A stretch of 64,000 nucleotides of DNA, taken from NCBI GenBank assembly GCA_947374225.1, contig CANCAY010000002.1, positions 62,001 to 126,000 of the forward strand. Reading direction: 5' to 3'. The position numbers were made by a program, and so were the translations under genes. Source of the DNA: Chitinophagaceae bacterium. Lineage in GTDB: Bacteria > Bacteroidota > Bacteroidia > Chitinophagales > Chitinophagaceae. The notes beneath the pieces were generated by a model that saw only the letters and a list, made by a program, of their open reading frames with translations, made no database searches and was not told where the DNA came from. This document shows positions 16,636-24,708 of the stretch, in pieces; within the stretch, counting starts at the first letter, position 1, and the number at the start of each line of letters is the position of its first letter.

Positions 16636-17190
16636 ATGGAAAACAATATTGTTAAAACTATTATTGATTTATTTAATAATAAAGGGGGTGACTTATATGG
16701 TGGAGAAGCGGTAACGCAATTAGAACATGGCCTTCAAGCGGCCCATTTTGCAGTATTAGAAAATGCATCAGATGCACTTGTTGCTGCTGCACTTTTACAT
16801 GATATTGGACACTTACTTCATGACTTGCCAGACGACGCAACGGATAAAGGAATAGACGATTTACACGAAGCATTAGGGGCACAATTTTTAGAAAAATATT
16901 TTATAAATGAAGTTGCCGAACCTGTAAAATTACATGTTAATGCAAAAAGATATTTATGTTTAATTGAAGCAGGGTATTATAGTACTTTATCGCCAGCTTC
17001 TCAAGCTAGTTTAATATTGCAAGGTGGAATTATGTCAAGCCTGGAAAAGGGAGATTTCGAAAAAAATGAATTTTATATGGAAGCAGTAATGCTGAGAAGA
17101 TGGGATGATTTAGCAAAAGATCCAGAATTAAAAACTGAGCCAATTGAGTGTTACACGAATATTTTAACAGCTGCTTTAAAAAATAACTAA
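16636..17190 (+). CDS. phnZ: PhnZ-type HD-domain diiron oxygenase (C-P bond cleavage)
   Basis: 184 residues. PhnZ cleaves (R)-1-hydroxy-2-aminoethylphosphonate to glycine and phosphate using a mixed-valent diiron site. All the expected residues are visible: the Tyr21/Glu24 lid pair (YGGE), His31, His55-Asp56 in LLHDIGH, His77, His100, Lys104 and a late Asp in RRWDD, with spacing equal or nearly equal to characterised PhnZ. It belongs to the phosphonate-associated HDIG group (TIGR03276). The usual partner PhnY, which makes the hydroxylated substrate, is not in the window, so OH-AEP may be imported directly or made elsewhere. Confidence 0.85.
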   Translation: MENNIVKTIIDLFNNKGGDLYGGEAVTQLEHGLQAAHFAVLENASDALVAAALLHDIGHLLHDLPDDATDKGIDDLHEALGAQFLEKYFINEVAEPVKLHVNAKRYLCLIEAGYYSTLSPASQASLILQGGIMSSLEKGDFEKNEFYMEAVMLRRWDDLAKDPELKTEPIECYTNILTAALKNN

Positions 17191-17192
17191 TT

Positions 17193-17879
17193 ATGAAAAT
17201 TTCAATGATCGTTTTTGATATGGCAGGTACCACAATTAACGAGGATAATATTGTCTATAAGACACTTTGTAGTGCTATTCAAGCAGAGGGAGTTAAAGTA
17301 ACTTTAGAGGATGTATTAACTTATGGTGCAGGGAAAGAAAAATTGAATGCCATTCAAGATATTGTTAATTTTTTCGGTACTAAAGAACAAGAATCCTTAG
17401 CAAATAAAATATTTGAATCCTTCTTGATAAACTTAAAACTAGCATATTCAATTGCAGATATTAAAGGAATGCAGCATGCAGAAGAGGTTCTTGTGAGTTT
17501 AAGAAGTCAAAACATACTTGTTGTCTTAAATACAGGTTATGATAGAGTTACTGCAAATTCACTCTTAGATAAAATTGGGTGGAAGCAAACCTATCATTAT
17601 GATTTATTAGTTACAGCAACTGATGTAACTAATAGTAGGCCGGCTCCTGACATGATTACACATGCCATGAATTTATTTTCTATTGATAATCCTAAATTAG
17701 TAATCAAAGTGGGAGATTCTAAAATAGATATAGAAGAAGGTAGAAACGCAAAATGTTTATATAGTATTGGTGTCACAACTGGCGCGCACACTACTAGTCA
17801 ATTGTCAGAAGCAAATCCCGATTTTGTTATTAACAGCTTAGCAGAATTATTGCCAATAATTAAGAATATTAAAAATTAA
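17193..17879 (+). CDS. phosphonatase-like HAD hydrolase (PhnX-like, TIGR03351 type)
   Basis: 228 residues. The first HAD motif reads DMAGTT (Asp9), the DxAGT form special to phosphonatases. A cap-domain lysine (Lys50 in GAGKEKLNAI) is the candidate Schiff-base residue, Arg replaces the usual Lys in NSRPAPDM, and VGDSKIDIEEG is the metal-binding motif. Phosphonatase splits phosphonoacetaldehyde into acetaldehyde and phosphate. TIGR03351 members occur with FAD oxidases rather than the PhnW transaminase, exactly as here. The start is 2 bp after the phnZ stop. Confidence 0.87.
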   Translation: MKISMIVFDMAGTTINEDNIVYKTLCSAIQAEGVKVTLEDVLTYGAGKEKLNAIQDIVNFFGTKEQESLANKIFESFLINLKLAYSIADIKGMQHAEEVLVSLRSQNILVVLNTGYDRVTANSLLDKIGWKQTYHYDLLVTATDVTNSRPAPDMITHAMNLFSIDNPKLVIKVGDSKIDIEEGRNAKCLYSIGVTTGAHTTSQLSEANPDFVINSLAELLPIIKNIKN

Positions 17880-17883
17880 CAAG

Positions 17884-18321
17884 ATGAGTGATTATATTAT
17901 TCGAAACGCTACAGAAGGAGATGTAAACTATTTTTTCGAATCCATACAGCTTACTTATAATACAAAATTAGATAGTGTTGTATTTTATGAAAAATATAAA
18001 ACTCTTCTAAAAAATAAAAATTCATTAATTTTTGTAGCAACTAATAACCTTCAAAATATAGTAGGTAGTATTATTTGTGAGAAAAAATATAATTTAGTAG
18101 ACGATAGTGGTTGCATTTTGATTAAAGAATTTTACATAACCCCTAAGTATAGAAAATTAAACATCGCAGACAAGCTTTATGAGTCATTAGAAAAAAAAGC
18201 TACTAGTTTGTCTATTTATAAATTTGAAGTGTTGTGTAATATAAATGCTACTACAACACAAGGTTTTTATATGAGAAAAAAATTTAAATCGGAAAAGAAA
18301 TTGTATGCTAAAATATTTTAG
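17884..18321 (+). CDS. GNAT acetyltransferase, PhnO-like
   Basis: 145 residues, last gene of the phosphonate operon (4 bp gap). The core IKEFYITPKYRKLNIADKL (about residues 79-97) and FYMRKKF (about 129-135) are GNAT motifs A and B and line up without gaps with my recollection of E. coli PhnO, the 144-residue aminoalkylphosphonate N-acetyltransferase. PhnO acetylates aminophosphonates for detoxification or downstream use. Context strongly favours that role; sequence similarity alone is modest, and some other amine could be the acceptor. Confidence 0.65.
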   Translation: MSDYIIRNATEGDVNYFFESIQLTYNTKLDSVVFYEKYKTLLKNKNSLIFVATNNLQNIVGSIICEKKYNLVDDSGCILIKEFYITPKYRKLNIADKLYESLEKKATSLSIYKFEVLCNINATTTQGFYMRKKFKSEKKLYAKIF

Positions 18322-18330
18322 CGTATAATT

Positions 18331-19212
18331 TTAGGCATTTTGGATTTGATCATATAAGTGATGTATTAATCCGTCTGCAAGACCAATTCTTGGCACATTA
18401 ATTTCATTTATATTTCCCCATTTAAGAATGCTATTGTATATAGCAAGTGCGGGAATAATTACTTCAGCCCTATCCTTCTTTATTTTATATTTATTCATTC
18501 TTTCCTCAACGGATAAAGGTTGCATTTCCTTATACAATTCTTTTATAGCATCAAATGCCAATGATTCACCATTTTTTACACCTATTAAAGAGAATATTTT
18601 ATTAATATTACCACCAGATCCAATGCCAATTAAATGATCGTATTTTTTAGCAATATCTTTTAATGCTTCCTTCATTTCATCCCAGCTATCATTCTTAACT
18701 TTACTCGTTAACATTCTAACCGTACCAATATTGAATGACTTTTGAAGTACAACTTCAGATTTATGATATAAAGTCAATTCTGTACTACCGCCCCCTACGT
18801 CAATATATAAATAACTATTATCGGTATCTAGTAATTCTGCAATATGGTTTTCGTAAATTATTTCTGCTTCTAATTCTCCTGTTATTACTTCTATTTCTAT
18901 GTCTGCTTCTATTTCAATTTCTTTGATTATTTCTTTAGCATTTTCTGCATCCCTCATAGCACTTGTCGCACAGGCCATATAATGCTCAACGTCATATACT
19001 TTCATTAGATGCTTAAAAGCCTTAATGGTATCAACTAACATTTTACGTTTCTTGGTGCCAATAAATCCTTTCTCAAATACGTCGAAACCTAGCCTTAAAG
19101 GAATACGAACAAGATTTAAGCGATTAAACTCCGTCTCTTTTCCTTTTTTCTCTACTTCACAAATCAAAAGTCTTGCTGCGTTACTTCCAATATCTATTGC
19201 TGCTAGTATCAA
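18331..19212 (-). CDS. ppx: Ppx/GppA-family exopolyphosphatase
   Basis: 293 residues, ASKHA fold. The phosphate-1 loop AAIDIGSNAARLLI is at the N-terminus, IDVGGGSTEL near residue 138 is the second nucleotide/polyphosphate loop, and GIGSGGNINKI near 196 follows. The family releases phosphate from polyphosphate ends or hydrolyses pppGpp. It lies 7 bp downstream of ppk1 in the same direction, giving a polyphosphate synthesis/breakdown pair. It is shorter than E. coli Ppx (about 500 residues), matching the N-terminal-domain-only form common in Bacteroidota. Converges with the phosphonate operon, 9 bp apart. Confidence 0.88.
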   Translation of the reverse strand: MILAAIDIGSNAARLLICEVEKKGKETEFNRLNLVRIPLRLGFDVFEKGFIGTKKRKMLVDTIKAFKHLMKVYDVEHYMACATSAMRDAENAKEIIKEIEIEADIEIEVITGELEAEIIYENHIAELLDTDNSYLYIDVGGGSTELTLYHKSEVVLQKSFNIGTVRMLTSKVKNDSWDEMKEALKDIAKKYDHLIGIGSGGNINKIFSLIGVKNGESLAFDAIKELYKEMQPLSVEERMNKYKIKKDRAEVIIPALAIYNSILKWGNINEINVPRIGLADGLIHHLYDQIQNA

Positions 19213-19219
19213 TTTAAAA

Positions 19220-21292
19220 TTATTTTTTTCCTTTTAGATAGTTATAAGTTTCTTCTTGAGACTTATATTTCTTCCCAACTAAAGGTACATATTTATTGAC
19301 TAATTCACTGTCCAATATTCTAGCTTTTTGATTGTCTTTTAATTGAATATTTACAATATCAATTAATTCTTTTTTAATTGTTGGGTCTAGAATTGGCGTT
19401 GCTACTTCAATTCTGTGATCTAGGTTTCGAACCATCCAGTCTGCACTTGAAATATATACTTTCTCATTTCCATTATTATGGAAAACCATAATTCTTGCAT
19501 GCTCCAAATATTGATCTACAATACTTATTGCGTTCAACTTTTGATTTATTTTTTCACTTCCATGCTTTAGTGTTAATATCCCTCTAATAATTAAATGAAC
19601 TTCTACACCGGCTTTTGCAGCTTTATATAAATGCTCTAGTAATATGTGATCAGTCAAGGAATTTAATTTTACTATAATTTTTGCAGTCTTTCCCTGTTTA
19701 GCATGTTTAATTTCATTTTCAATTAATAGGATAATTGAATTCCGCATATTAATAGGGGAGATAAGCAAATTGGTCATCTTTACAATGGGTTTATCACCTT
19801 GCTGCCAATGCTCTAAATAGTTAAATATTCTATTTGACTCATTCATTAATGGAACTGATGCAGTTAGTAGGCAATGATCCGCATAAATACGTGCAGTTTT
19901 TTCATTCAAATTCCCTGTACTAATAAAACCATATTTTACTAATTTACCTTTAACTCTTTTTTGAATAACACAAAGTTTAGCATGTACTTTTTTATTAGGA
20001 ACGCCAACCAATACTTTTATACCTTCTTCTTCCATCACCGACTTCCATTCTATATTCGCTTCCTCGTCAAATCTTGCTTTTAATTCAAGAAATACGGTTA
20101 CGGCTTTTCCATTTCTGGCTGCATTAATCAATGCATTTATTACCTTAGAATTTGACGCAAGACGATAGGCTGTAATTTTAATACTAATTACACTGTCATC
20201 CATTGCAGCTTCTCTTAAAAGGTCTATAATTGGGTCATACGCGTGGTAAGGAAAATGCAACATGATATCCTTTTGCATTATAATATCTGATACTAATTCC
20301 TTCTTTTTAAAAGCAGGATGTACCAATGGACTTGGTCTTTTAGTCTTTTCTGGTATTACATTGGGAAAATCCATAAAATGTCTAAAATTATGAATATGCC
20401 CGCCAGGTATAATGCTACTTTTTCTAGTTAATTGCAATTTTTTTATAAGGAACTCAAGCATCTCAGCATTCATCTCTTTTTCATATACGAATCTAACTGG
20501 CTTGCCCTTTCTTCTATTTTTAATCCCCTTCGAAATCTTTTCAATAAAATTAATTCCAATTTCTTGGTCTAAATCAATTTCCGCATCTTTTGTGATTTTA
20601 AATACATGCGCTTCGAACTTATTAAATTTGAAATGAGAGAAAATGATTGGCAAATTGAATCTAATTAAGTCTTCTAGTAAAATAATACTAGAAGTGCCGG
20701 CTTTAGATGGTAGTTGAATGAATCTACCAACAGACCTTGAAGGTATTTCAATTAACGAAAATTTCTGATTGTAAGCGTCCGTCTTATTTCCCATTACAAT
20801 GGCTAAGTACAAGCTTTTGTCTCTTAGGTAAGGTAACTCTGGAACGTTTTCTATCATTAAAGGAATGATATACGGTCGAACTATTTCATCAAAATAGGTC
20901 TTAACAAATGCTTTTTGTTCAATGGATAATTTTTTATCATCAACTAAATAAACTTTATTTAGTTTTAATTCTTTATTCAAATTCAGCCAGATTCTATTGA
21001 ACTCGTTTTGCTGTCTTAGCACAATACTTTGGATCTCGTCTAATATAATTTGTGGCGACTCCACTATATCTATATTATTTACATGACCTTTTTTGTCAAT
21101 AAACTCTACCATTCTTTTTAATGTAGCCACCCTTACTCTAAAAAACTCATCAAGGTTATTTGAAAAAATTCCTAGAAAACGAATACGTTCGTTTAATGGA
21201 ACGGAAGTATCGTTTGCCTCCTGAAGCACTCTTCCATTAAAACTAAGCCAGCTAATATCTCTTGGGATAAATTTATTCTTCATATAAATCAT
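19220..21292 (-). CDS. ppk1: polyphosphate kinase 1
   Basis: 690 residues, the usual PPK1 length. Domains in order: N-terminal helical domain (RDISWLSFNGRVLQEA at residue 8), PHP-like head domain, and two PLD-like C-terminal domains. KVHAKLCVIQKR near residue 440 contains the autophosphorylated His, and ISTGNLNEKTARIYAD follows as in characterised enzymes. PPK1 makes polyphosphate from ATP reversibly. ATG at 21292 is used; the ATG at 21283 is an equal alternative. The divergent Pho-box-like element C lies in the 129-bp gap upstream, pointed at the opposite gene. Confidence 0.93.
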   Translation of the reverse strand: MIYMKNKFIPRDISWLSFNGRVLQEANDTSVPLNERIRFLGIFSNNLDEFFRVRVATLKRMVEFIDKKGHVNNIDIVESPQIILDEIQSIVLRQQNEFNRIWLNLNKELKLNKVYLVDDKKLSIEQKAFVKTYFDEIVRPYIIPLMIENVPELPYLRDKSLYLAIVMGNKTDAYNQKFSLIEIPSRSVGRFIQLPSKAGTSSIILLEDLIRFNLPIIFSHFKFNKFEAHVFKITKDAEIDLDQEIGINFIEKISKGIKNRRKGKPVRFVYEKEMNAEMLEFLIKKLQLTRKSSIIPGGHIHNFRHFMDFPNVIPEKTKRPSPLVHPAFKKKELVSDIIMQKDIMLHFPYHAYDPIIDLLREAAMDDSVISIKITAYRLASNSKVINALINAARNGKAVTVFLELKARFDEEANIEWKSVMEEEGIKVLVGVPNKKVHAKLCVIQKRVKGKLVKYGFISTGNLNEKTARIYADHCLLTASVPLMNESNRIFNYLEHWQQGDKPIVKMTNLLISPINMRNSIILLIENEIKHAKQGKTAKIIVKLNSLTDHILLEHLYKAAKAGVEVHLIIRGILTLKHGSEKINQKLNAISIVDQYLEHARIMVFHNNGNEKVYISSADWMVRNLDHRIEVATPILDPTIKKELIDIVNIQLKDNQKARILDSELVNKYVPLVGKKYKSQEETYNYLKGKK

Positions 21293-21338
21293 TAATTATC
21301 AGCACTAAATTAACTTTTTCAAGGTATTAAAAATTTAA

Positions 21339-21377
21339 GTAATAATATGTTAATAATTCGATAACAATGAGGTAATA
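21339..21377 (+). promoter_or_regulatory. Pho-box-like element C (four hexamers, 11-bp period)
   Basis: Hexamers GTAATA (21339), TTAATA (21350), ATAACA (21361) and GTAATA (21372) repeat exactly every 11 bp, the longest array in the window. The 17-mer ATAACAATGAGGTAATA matches elements A, B and D. A degenerate -7 element TAATCTTCT starts 15 nt downstream at 21393. Its orientation points to the metallophosphatase at 21422, though the divergent ppk1 could share the site. Confidence 0.68.
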
Positions 21378-21421
21378 CAGTAGTCGAGAAAATAATCTTC
21401 TTTTACTTAAAATCTAACCCC

Positions 21422-22264
21422 ATGGAAAAGCGCAAAATGGAAATTTGTGTTATTAGTGACATTCATTTAGGAACTTTCGGATGTCATGCTAAAGAGGTAC
21501 TAAATTATTTAAGAAGTATTAATCCTACTACGTTAATTCTAAATGGGGATATCATTGATATTTGGCAATTTAGCAAACGATTTTTCCCGGCTAGCCATAT
21601 GGCAGTTATCAAGGAGATTTTTAACATGGCAAGTAAGGGTACAAAAGTTATTTATATCACTGGGAATCACGACGAAGCTATGCGCAAGTATGCTGACTTT
21701 GAGATGGGTAATATATTTTTAACAGATAAAATTGTTTTTGAAATAAATGGGGAGAAAAACTGGGTATTCCACGGGGATGTATTTGATAGAACAACAAAAG
21801 GAAGTGCTAAGATTTTGGCTAAATTGGGTGGATATGGCTATGACTTATTAATCTTATTGAATAGTTTATCTAATTGGATTAGAAAATTAATGGGTAAAGA
21901 AAAGATGAGCTTCAGCAAAAAAGTGAAAAATGGGGTTAAAAAAGCAGTTTCTTGGATTGGAGACTTTGAGCAAACAGCAGCAGAATTGGCCATTGAAAAT
22001 GGATACCAGTATGTGATTTGTGGTCATATACATCAACCACAACAAAGAGTAGTTACAACAGAAAAAGGAAGTGTTACTTATTTAAATAGCGGTGATTGGA
22101 TAGAAAATCTTACAGCCTTAGAATATGTTAATCATGCGTGGCATTTATACCAATATGATGCTAAAAATTTCGAACATGTTTCATCAGAAAAAATTAAAAT
22201 TGTTCATTTAAACAATGAATTGAATGTTTTAACTGACGCTGTTGCATTTCAAGTTTCTTTTTAA
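21422..22264 (+). CDS. PlcP-like / UDP-2,3-diacylglucosamine pyrophosphatase-family metallophosphatase
   Basis: 280 residues. Calcineurin-like dimetal motifs are complete: SDIHLG (Asp13, His15), NGDIIDIW (Asp43), GNHDE (Asn82, His83), FHGD (His117) and CGHIHQP (His202, His204). The order SDIHLGTFGCHAKE, then GDIIDIWQ, then a long helix pair (about 125-180) resembles PlcP, the phospholipase C that strips phosphate head groups from phospholipids during phosphorus starvation in other bacteria; LpxH-like enzymes share the fold. The Pho-box-like element and the glycosyltransferase overlapping its stop by one base favour the PlcP role. Substrate not proven. Confidence 0.7.
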   Translation: MEKRKMEICVISDIHLGTFGCHAKEVLNYLRSINPTTLILNGDIIDIWQFSKRFFPASHMAVIKEIFNMASKGTKVIYITGNHDEAMRKYADFEMGNIFLTDKIVFEINGEKNWVFHGDVFDRTTKGSAKILAKLGGYGYDLLILLNSLSNWIRKLMGKEKMSFSKKVKNGVKKAVSWIGDFEQTAAELAIENGYQYVICGHIHQPQQRVVTTEKGSVTYLNSGDWIENLTALEYVNHAWHLYQYDAKNFEHVSSEKIKIVHLNNELNVLTDAVAFQVSF

Positions 22265-23250
22265 TGAAAATATTTTACGCAATTCAAGGTACCGGTAATG
22301 GCCATTTAAGTAGGGCTGTACAGCTGTATCCATATTTACAAAAATATGGAACGGTTGATTTTTTCTTGAGTGGCTCGAACTCCCAACTTAATAATTCAAT
22401 ACCAATAAAGTTTAAAAGCAAGGGGGTAAGTTTATTCTATAAGCAAACTGGGGGGTTGGATTATATGAAAATTCTTAAATCCTTGTCTTTAAATTTATAC
22501 AAAGAGGCGAAGAATTTGCCAGTTGAGAATTACGACTTGGTGATTAACGATTTTGAATTCGTTTCTTCATTAGCATGTTCAATAAAAAAAGTGCCCTGTG
22601 TTCAATTTGGACATCAAGCAAGTTTTCAAAGCAAGCATACCCCAAGATCAAAATCTTTAAATCCAATTGGGAATTTAATTTTAGAAAATTTTGTAAAAAG
22701 CGAATCCTATTTAGGACTTCATTTTAATGCGTATGATACTAATATCTATAATCCTATTATTAAAGATGAAATTATAGCTGCTCAACCCATTAATGACGGG
22801 CATGTGACCGTGTATTTACCACAGTACTCAATACATTTTTTAGAACCTTATTTATTAGCAAAAAGAATTTTTCACTTTGAGGTTTTCACTAAAGAGGTTA
22901 ATAGAATTATTTGTAAAAACAATATCACTTATTACCCTATAAATAACAACCAGTTTTCGAACAGTATGGTTAGGTCATATGGAATAATTACCGCAGGTGG
23001 CTTTGAAACACCAGCAGAAGCTATGTATATGAATAAGAAAGTGCTTAGCATTCCAATAAAAAATCATTTTGAGCAAGCCTGCAATGCGTTTGCTTTAGAG
23101 CAGCTTGGCATCAAAGTATTGAAAAATATAGACAAAGACTTTAGTGCGCATTTCGATAATTGGGTAAATAGCTATAATGCAATTAAACTTGACTTAAAAC
23201 ATTCGACAGCAGAAATAGTTGAAATACTAATGAAACAAACAAAAAAATAA
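22264..23250 (+). CDS. GT-B glycosyltransferase (Glyco_trans_1_3/MurG-like), candidate diacylglycerol glycosyltransferase
   Basis: 328 residues, GT-B fold. The N-terminal loop QGTGNGHLSRAVQL fits the MurG/UgtP-type GxGxxH acceptor-binding loop, and the C-terminal IITAGGFETPAEAMYMNKKVLSIP near residue 240 is the sugar-nucleotide-binding motif (GG-x-T/S-x2-E). No signal peptide or membrane span. The ATG overlaps the metallophosphatase stop, so translation is coupled. Together the two could turn phospholipid into diacylglycerol and then a glycolipid; this reading is inference from family fold, order and the upstream element. Confidence 0.7.
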   Translation: MKIFYAIQGTGNGHLSRAVQLYPYLQKYGTVDFFLSGSNSQLNNSIPIKFKSKGVSLFYKQTGGLDYMKILKSLSLNLYKEAKNLPVENYDLVINDFEFVSSLACSIKKVPCVQFGHQASFQSKHTPRSKSLNPIGNLILENFVKSESYLGLHFNAYDTNIYNPIIKDEIIAAQPINDGHVTVYLPQYSIHFLEPYLLAKRIFHFEVFTKEVNRIICKNNITYYPINNNQFSNSMVRSYGIITAGGFETPAEAMYMNKKVLSIPIKNHFEQACNAFALEQLGIKVLKNIDKDFSAHFDNWVNSYNAIKLDLKHSTAEIVEILMKQTKK

Positions 23251-23254
23251 ACCA

Positions 23255-23599
23255 ATGTACACGATTTTAAATGAGAAGGGAGATGAGATTGCTTATATCC
23301 AAAATATGATGATATTAGATATTAAGTTAGAGGGTGTTTTAGGAATATTGATTGGCGACTGTTTTTTTGGTAAACAAAATAAGGTAATTGGAAAAATATT
23401 TAATAATACTGTGTATTTAGTGAATGGTGAAATTGTAGGTAAAATCCAAAATAATAAAGAGTATAAAAATATTAATCTTAAGAAGGCACATATGATGGAA
23501 GCCTGGGATTTATTGTCAAATATTAAAGAGCATACAAGTGAATGGATAGTAGAAACAAAAAAGTGGTCTAAAAAAAGCTTATCAGACAGTCTTTCATAA
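23255..23599 (+). CDS. conserved-looking hypothetical protein in the PlcP-like operon
   Basis: 114 residues, not recognised. No signal peptide or membrane helix. The first 75 residues look like short beta strands with two similar hairpins (NKVIGKIFNNTVYLVNGE and VGKIQNN), and the C-terminal third is helical and charged. It starts 4 bp after the glycosyltransferase stop, so it is likely co-transcribed and may assist the two enzymes. Function unknown. Confidence 0.6.
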   Translation: MYTILNEKGDEIAYIQNMMILDIKLEGVLGILIGDCFFGKQNKVIGKIFNNTVYLVNGEIVGKIQNNKEYKNINLKKAHMMEAWDLLSNIKEHTSEWIVETKKWSKKSLSDSLS

Positions 23600-23626
23600 A
23601 ACTTTCACCTTCTTATTTCACCATAT

Positions 23627-24616
23627 CTATTTTTTATTTAAAATAATAGAATCAATTATTTTATTAGCGTGAACCCTAGAGTTTTCAATAAATAATCTAT
23701 GCGTATCCATTCCTCCACAAATTACACCTGCCAGGTAAATACCATCAATATTAGATTCCTGAGTTAATTCGTTATAAGTTGGCTTTTTGATTGCGTCTTC
23801 GGATAGCTGAATACCCATTTCCTCTAAGAATTTTAGATTAGGCTGGTAACCAGTAGTGGCAATTACCCAATCATTTTCAATTTGATGCAAAACATCATCT
23901 TTTTGAATAATAACTTCATTTTCTTTTACCTCAACTAATTTGGCATTATATATTGCCTTTATGGATCCTTCTTCAATTCTATTGATAATGTCTGGCCTTG
24001 CCCAATATTTAACCCTTTTGCCTATTTCGTCTTCTCTTATAAGCATGGTTACTGCTGCTCCTTTACGCCATGTTTCTAATGCAGCGTCTACTGCAGAATT
24101 ATTTGCGCCTACTATTAATACTTTCTGAAATGCATAAAAATGAGGGTCCTTGTAGTAATGTGTGACTTTTGGTAAGTTTTCACCCGGCACATTTAATAAG
24201 TATGGAATGTCATGAAAGCCGGTAGCTATAATAATATTTTTTGTGCAATAAGTAGATTTGGAACTAATAATTTCAAATTGTGGGGAATCTGCTTTAATTG
24301 GGTTGACTTTAATTACTTCTTCAAACAACTGAATTTTTAGTGAAGCAACATCCGCTACTCTCCTATAGTATTCAAGTGCTTCATTTCTATTTGGTTTAGG
24401 GTTTACGCAAACAAAAGGAATTTGACCAACCTCGAGCTTTTCGGAGGTAGAAAAAAACGTCATATGTTGAGGGTAGTGATATATAGAGTTCACTAAACAC
24501 CCCTTTTCTATAATAGTATATTTAAGCCCATTAGCCTTACATGCTAAAGCACAAGCTAGGCCAATTGGTCCAGCACCAATAATTATTACATCAAAAATAG
24601 AACGCTCTTTTTGCAT
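23627..24616 (-). CDS. ypdA: YpdA-family bacillithiol disulfide reductase (putative)
   Basis: 329 residues from ATG 24616. FAD motif IIIGAGPIGLACALACKANG at the N-terminus, NAD(P)H motif LIVGANNSAVDAALETWRKG near residue 165, and ATTGYQPN near 255, the order of YpdA/Bdr flavoproteins. There is no CxxC active site, as expected for this family, which reduces bacillithiol disulfide. A longer GTG start at 24646 would be upstream of a TAAATTTG promoter element, so the ATG is preferred. The gene stands alone, convergent with the lipid operon. Confidence 0.82.
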   Translation of the reverse strand: MQKERSIFDVIIIGAGPIGLACALACKANGLKYTIIEKGCLVNSIYHYPQHMTFFSTSEKLEVGQIPFVCVNPKPNRNEALEYYRRVADVASLKIQLFEEVIKVNPIKADSPQFEIISSKSTYCTKNIIIATGFHDIPYLLNVPGENLPKVTHYYKDPHFYAFQKVLIVGANNSAVDAALETWRKGAAVTMLIREDEIGKRVKYWARPDIINRIEEGSIKAIYNAKLVEVKENEVIIQKDDVLHQIENDWVIATTGYQPNLKFLEEMGIQLSEDAIKKPTYNELTQESNIDGIYLAGVICGGMDTHRLFIENSRVHANKIIDSIILNKK

Positions 24617-24633
24617 TATACACTGTTTGAGTT

Positions 24634-24641
24634 CAAATTTA
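24634..24641 (-). promoter_or_regulatory. -7 element of the ypdA gene
   Basis: On the minus strand TAAATTTG matches TAnnTTTG exactly and would start transcription about 10 nt before the ATG at 24616. It argues against the GTG start at 24646. No clear -33 TTTG is visible. Confidence 0.5.
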
Positions 24642-24685
24642 CGCACTTAAATTTTCATATTAGAACTGATATAAAATCATTTTAT

Positions 24686-24693
24686 TAACTTTG
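24686..24693 (+). promoter_or_regulatory. -7 element of the serine hydrolase-nadCAB unit
   Basis: TAACTTTG matches TAnnTTTG exactly, 15 nt before the ATG at 24709. Because nadC begins 1 bp after the hydrolase stop, this may drive the NAD biosynthesis genes too. Confidence 0.55.
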
Positions 24694-24708
24694 TGAAACT
24701 TATAAGAC

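Noticed and set aside
9310-23599. Phosphorus region as a recently acquired genomic island
   Set aside because: No integrase, transposase, tRNA or attachment repeats flank it, and base and codon use look like the neighbours.
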